Origin: Platanthera guangdongensis
Lineage: Eukaryota > Streptophyta > Magnoliopsida > Asparagales > Orchidaceae
Assembly (NCBI GenBank): GCA_039583875.1
Contig: CM077158.1
Span: 240,793,447 to 240,857,446, forward strand
Direction of reading: 5' to 3'
DNA: 64,000 nt
Shown here: positions 60,871 through 64,000 of the stretch, one piece after another
Position numbering within the stretch: position 1 is the first letter of the stretch
How the letters are laid out: every line of letters starts with the position of its first letter
Program-made: the position numbers and the translations under genes
Notes under the pieces: model-generated
What the model was told of the DNA's origin: nothing
Seen by the model: the letters and a program-made list of their open reading frames with translations, nothing else
Databases searched by the model: none

Positions 60871-61039
60871 ATATAATAATTTTTTATTTTTTTATAAGCT
60901 CATTGGTGGAAGTTCTATGGAATTGAAACTCCAAATTTGAGAACAATGACCATGAGAATCTTAAATTTGACAACTAGTTTGTCCGGTTGCAAAAGGAGTT
61001 GGAGTACTTTTGAGATGATAATTTACTTGTAAATATACA

Positions 61040-61275
61040 TTTTAAGATGACCATTAGAGGCACCTGTTAGGCGTTGTGAGAGTCTAGTCACTAGGCATGT
61101 TAAACAAGGGAGGGATAGACCAATAAAGACTTGTAATGAAACTGTAAGGAAAGACATGATGTACTTTGGCATTAGTGTGATTATTACAAAAGATAGGGCA
61201 CAATGGCGACAAAGGATCCATATAGCCGACTCCACTATAGTGGGATAGAGGCTTGAATGTTGTTATTGTGTTTCA
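61040..61275 (+). pseudogene. RTE-like LINE 3' end, opposite orientation
   Basis: Plus-strand sequence reads EAPVRRCESLVTRHVKQGRD, NETVRKDMMYFGIS, ITKDRAQWRQRIHIADSTIV and a TTGTTATTG tail. It is an inverted copy of 60590-60800, separated from it by about 240 bp. Confidence 0.8.
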
Positions 61276-61324
61276 ATAATATTTTAAAATGATAACAAAT
61301 TTTAATGTTTATTTATATTATATT

Positions 61325-61600
61325 TAGATTCATTCCAAGAAAAAGAATAAACTAGAAAGCCAAAGATTGAATGATCTTGTATTTATGAAATTCAATTCTA
61401 AGTTGGAGTCTAAATATTTTGATCCATCTCGAGACCCATTGTCTGCAAAGAGTATTGATGAAGGAAAAGTTGTTGAGTGGTTAACGGGTCCTGCTGAATG
61501 TTGATGATGTTATAGATGATGATGACGACTATGTGTTTCCTGGAGTGGTTCATGATCAAGTTTCACTATGGGAAATCTAGCGGCTTCCCCCACTTGATGA
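61325..61600 (+). pseudogene. hAT transposase C-terminal relic
   Basis: Reads RLNDLVFMKFNSKLESKYFD, DPLSAKSIDEGKVVEWLT and, after stops, DDDDDYVFPGVV. This matches the C-terminal tail of plant hAT-family transposases (xQRLNDLVFVxYN..L.. and acidic end). Confidence 0.65.
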
Positions 61601-61984
61601 AACTAGCATCAATCACGAAAATCACATAATCGACATGGGAGGTGAGTCGGATTTAAAAACATGCATTTGTAGTGGACATTCGTGGAGATTCCATATCTCG
61701 CGCACTGCTCGCACCGTGAGACGACAATCTCTAATATCAAGACCATCTTGTACGATCAGTCTCTTTGTCATATATTCCTAAGCTTCACACGAAATTCCAT
61801 GCTATGCTTACAGTCAATTATGTCAGTGATTTTACACATTGTCACCTCGCCGCATAAGTTTACTTGCACTGGATGCCACAAGCTATGGAATAGGTTGCGG
61901 AGTCATGCCTGGTTTGCTAGCCTGTGAACTATGACACAATATTTTTGGGGATTATATTTCAACTGCCAGTGATTGCGGAACTCT
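61601..61984. other. No gene recognised
   Basis: An 81-codon frame (61682-61927) has no recognisable family. Confidence 0.4.
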
Positions 61985-62993
61985 TGTGAGATGACATTGT
62001 CATGGACTTCATTATAGCACTACCTAAGTCGTAGAGCTGAAACTGCATCCAAGTGATGGTAGACAAACTTTCCAAATATATGCATAATTCTTCTATGCCC
62101 TTCCTTCACAGTAGAGTCAGTTGCCTATGGCTTTGTCCAAGGAGTCGCCAGTTTACATGGGGATCCATCACTAATGACCGCAATCCCATTTTCATGAGAG
62201 CTGGTCATGTTCAATAAGTATGGGATCCTGCTTCAATTGAGTTCAACTTATCATCTACAGATGGGTGGCCAGACAAAGGTGCTGAACCATTGTATTTAGA
62301 CCTATCTCCGTTGCTTCATCTGAGTATGATCATGCGTAAAGTGGTTGTGTTAGGTGGAGTACTCTTACAACACTTTCTTTCATATAACTGTGATTACTAT
62401 TTTTTCCAGATCATGTATGGTCGTATCCCTTTGACTTTGCTACAACATCTTTGAGGAGATTGTATGGTGTAAGCCCATGCGACACAAATCTATGACCACG
62501 ATGAGATATTGCAGCAGTTGTGTTATTACTTCTGCCGAGCGCAACTGAGAATGACATTACACACCAATAAACTGCGATGACTAGTACATTCCGAGGTATG
62601 TTGGAAGTTTAGGACGTGTTGGTAGTTTGTGGCTTCCTGTGTTTCCCCAAGCTGGCAGTGCAATTTTATGGGTCATTCCAAATAGAGGCACTGGGAGGGG
62701 GTGCCTGCTATTTTCGTCTACCTTGCCACAACTGCATTCATCGAGCAATTTATGTCATAACTGAAGGCCATAGGGGAGCACCTAGTTGACGACACCATTT
62801 CAAATGACCTGGCATGAGGAGATCAAGGCGCGAGCTTCGAGCTCAAGGTTTTGTTGGGGCATAAGAACATCAACAGGGGAAACATAGAGATCACACAAGT
62901 ACTAGTCTCATCGAAGGGATGACCAGTTTCTAAGGCCATATGGGTCGACCAAGAGGTGTTTTGTTGTCAGCTTGCAGCATTAGTTCGAGGTAT
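61985..62993 (+). pseudogene. Ty3/gypsy integrase relic with C-terminal region
   Basis: Plus-strand pieces read VMDFIIALPKS, IQVMVDKLSKYMH, ITNDRNPIFM and STDGWPDKGAE (integrase D and D positions; the third acidic residue lies in the last). The C-terminal part reads KLAVQFYGSFQIEALGG and HLVDDTISNDLA, as in chromovirus integrases. Numerous stops and shifts. Confidence 0.8.
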
Positions 62994-63001
62994 GTTGTAT
63001 T

Positions 63002-63795
63002 CATTGTTTTAAATGTCCTCCGACATGTCCGACATGTCTCCCGACATGTCATTTTTTAGAGGAAAACGATATGTTTTTCTCAAAATAATAGATTATGTCC
63101 TTTTGTAAAATATCGGCCGACATGTCCGATCTTTTCCGATATATCAGCCGACACGACTTTTAAATATATCCTCCGCTATTTTATTTTATATTATATTTGC
63201 AAATAAATATCATATATTTAAATCACCTATGGATACTGTATTATATATGTTTAAATCAATTAAACTTATTATTTCAATTTTTTAACGTTTTATTCTTACA
63301 ATCAATTTTGTATAATTGTTTCACAAATTTTTAATTTCATATTATAAAAAATAGGAAAATATTTAATACATTTATTAGGTGATTGTTTCATATTTTTAAT
63401 ATAATTTATAAGTTTGAAAAACTTATAATAAATTAAGTATTTTTAACTTTTAAATCTTTTTAATTTGCAATAAACTTATTGTTATCAAAATAAAATTAGT
63501 GTATAGTATTAAATATATTTTACAATGTATCATTTTATATTTGTTAATAATATTTTTTCTTAGATACTATTTAAATTTATTTTATAATATAAATGTCTCA
63601 TTTTTTATATATTTGTTATATTATTTTTTTATTTTTATAACACATAATTATAGTTAGTATACATTAAATAAATTTTTTTTATAATATATGGAAATCCGAT
63701 ATTTTAAAATATCCCCGACATGTCTCCGACTTCCGACATCCGACATTTAAAAACACAATCCGATATGTGTCCGACATTCGAAATTTAAAACATTG
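63002..63795. mobile_element. hAT-type non-autonomous element (copy 2)
   Basis: 794 bp with ends CATTGTTTTAAATGTCC and ..AAATTTAAAACATTG. It is flanked by a perfect 8-bp duplication GTTGTATT (62994-63001 and 63796-63803). Subterminal ATGTCCGACATG words are repeated in both arms and the interior is very AT-rich. No transposase. Confidence 0.9.
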
Positions 63796-63803
63796 GTTGT
63801 ATT

Positions 63804-64000
63804 AGAGAAGTTAAGGACGCGTTTGCAGTTTTTGGCTTCCCGTGTACCACCAATCTGGCAGTGCAATTTTTGGGTCATTCCAAATAGAGGCAATGGGGGA
63901 GGGGGGACTACTATTTTTGTCTACCTTGCCACATCTGCATTCATCGAGCGTTTTATATGTTATAACTGAAGGTCATAGGGGAGCACCTAGTTGACGACAC
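63804..64000 (+). repeat. Second copy of gypsy integrase C-terminal segment
   Basis: 63812-64000 is collinear with about 62612-62800 (GGCAGTGCAATTTT, GGTCATTCCAAATAGAGGCA, GGGAGCACCTAGTTGACGAC). It is cut by the window end. Confidence 0.85.

Overview
The window reads as nuclear DNA of a flowering plant. It has spliced genes with GT..AG introns, Ty1/copia and Ty3/gypsy LTR retrotransposons primed by initiator-Met tRNA, Helitrons, hAT-, Mutator- and Tourist-type non-autonomous elements, and an RTE-like LINE. The GC-rich serine acetyltransferase gene and the abundant 'GGCTCCGTTTGG' Tourist elements are compatible with a monocot, but that is only a weak inference. No CRISPR array, rRNA gene or tRNA gene was seen.

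Only two genes look intact, both on the + strand. The first encodes Mediator subunit MED20 (216 aa). It is split into four exons at 8346-8359, 8438-8759, 26609-26698 and 46988-47212, so about 650 coding bases are spread over 38.9 kb. Introns 2 and 3 (17.8 and 20.3 kb) are inflated by nested transposons. The second is an intronless, cytosolic-type serine acetyltransferase (293 aa, 54052-54933) of cysteine biosynthesis. A broken alpha-tubulin fragment lies at 6669-6957.

Layout. 1-2126: end of a decayed + strand copia element with its 3' LTR. 2300-6667: truncated minus-strand copia element with a 1.3-kb LTR. 6669-8280: tubulin pseudogene, a Tourist element and small repeats. 8280-47212: MED20. 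Intron 2 holds a gypsy gag relic, a complete but decayed copia element (11233-17272, TSD TTCCT), a hAT-type element (18685-19305, 8-bp TSD) and a young Reina-like chromovirus (20694-26322, LTRs differing at two positions). Intron 3 holds a copia element (27620-35510) whose integrase is split by a solo LTR (30737-32813), itself carrying a Mutator-like element. The copia element is bracketed by a 560-bp direct repeat best explained by unequal exchange. Next comes an LTR-like block with two hairpin arrays (36431-37507), a non-autonomous LTR element (37508-43394) with a GC-rich Helitron in its 3' LTR, and a 4 x 159-bp minisatellite just before the last exon. 47213-54051: intergenic, dominated by abutting Tourist-like elements and one decayed Helitron. 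54052-54933: serine acetyltransferase. 54934-64000: repeats, including a perfect-TSD Mutator-like MITE, two related hAT-type elements, copia and gypsy pol relics, inverted LINE tails and a hAT transposase relic.

The two genes show no functional link: one is a general transcription co-regulator, the other a metabolic enzyme. The strongest story is structural. A small essential-type gene keeps its reading frame and splice sites while absorbing about 38 kb of nested transposons, many dated relative to one another by target-site duplications, empty sites and LTR divergence.
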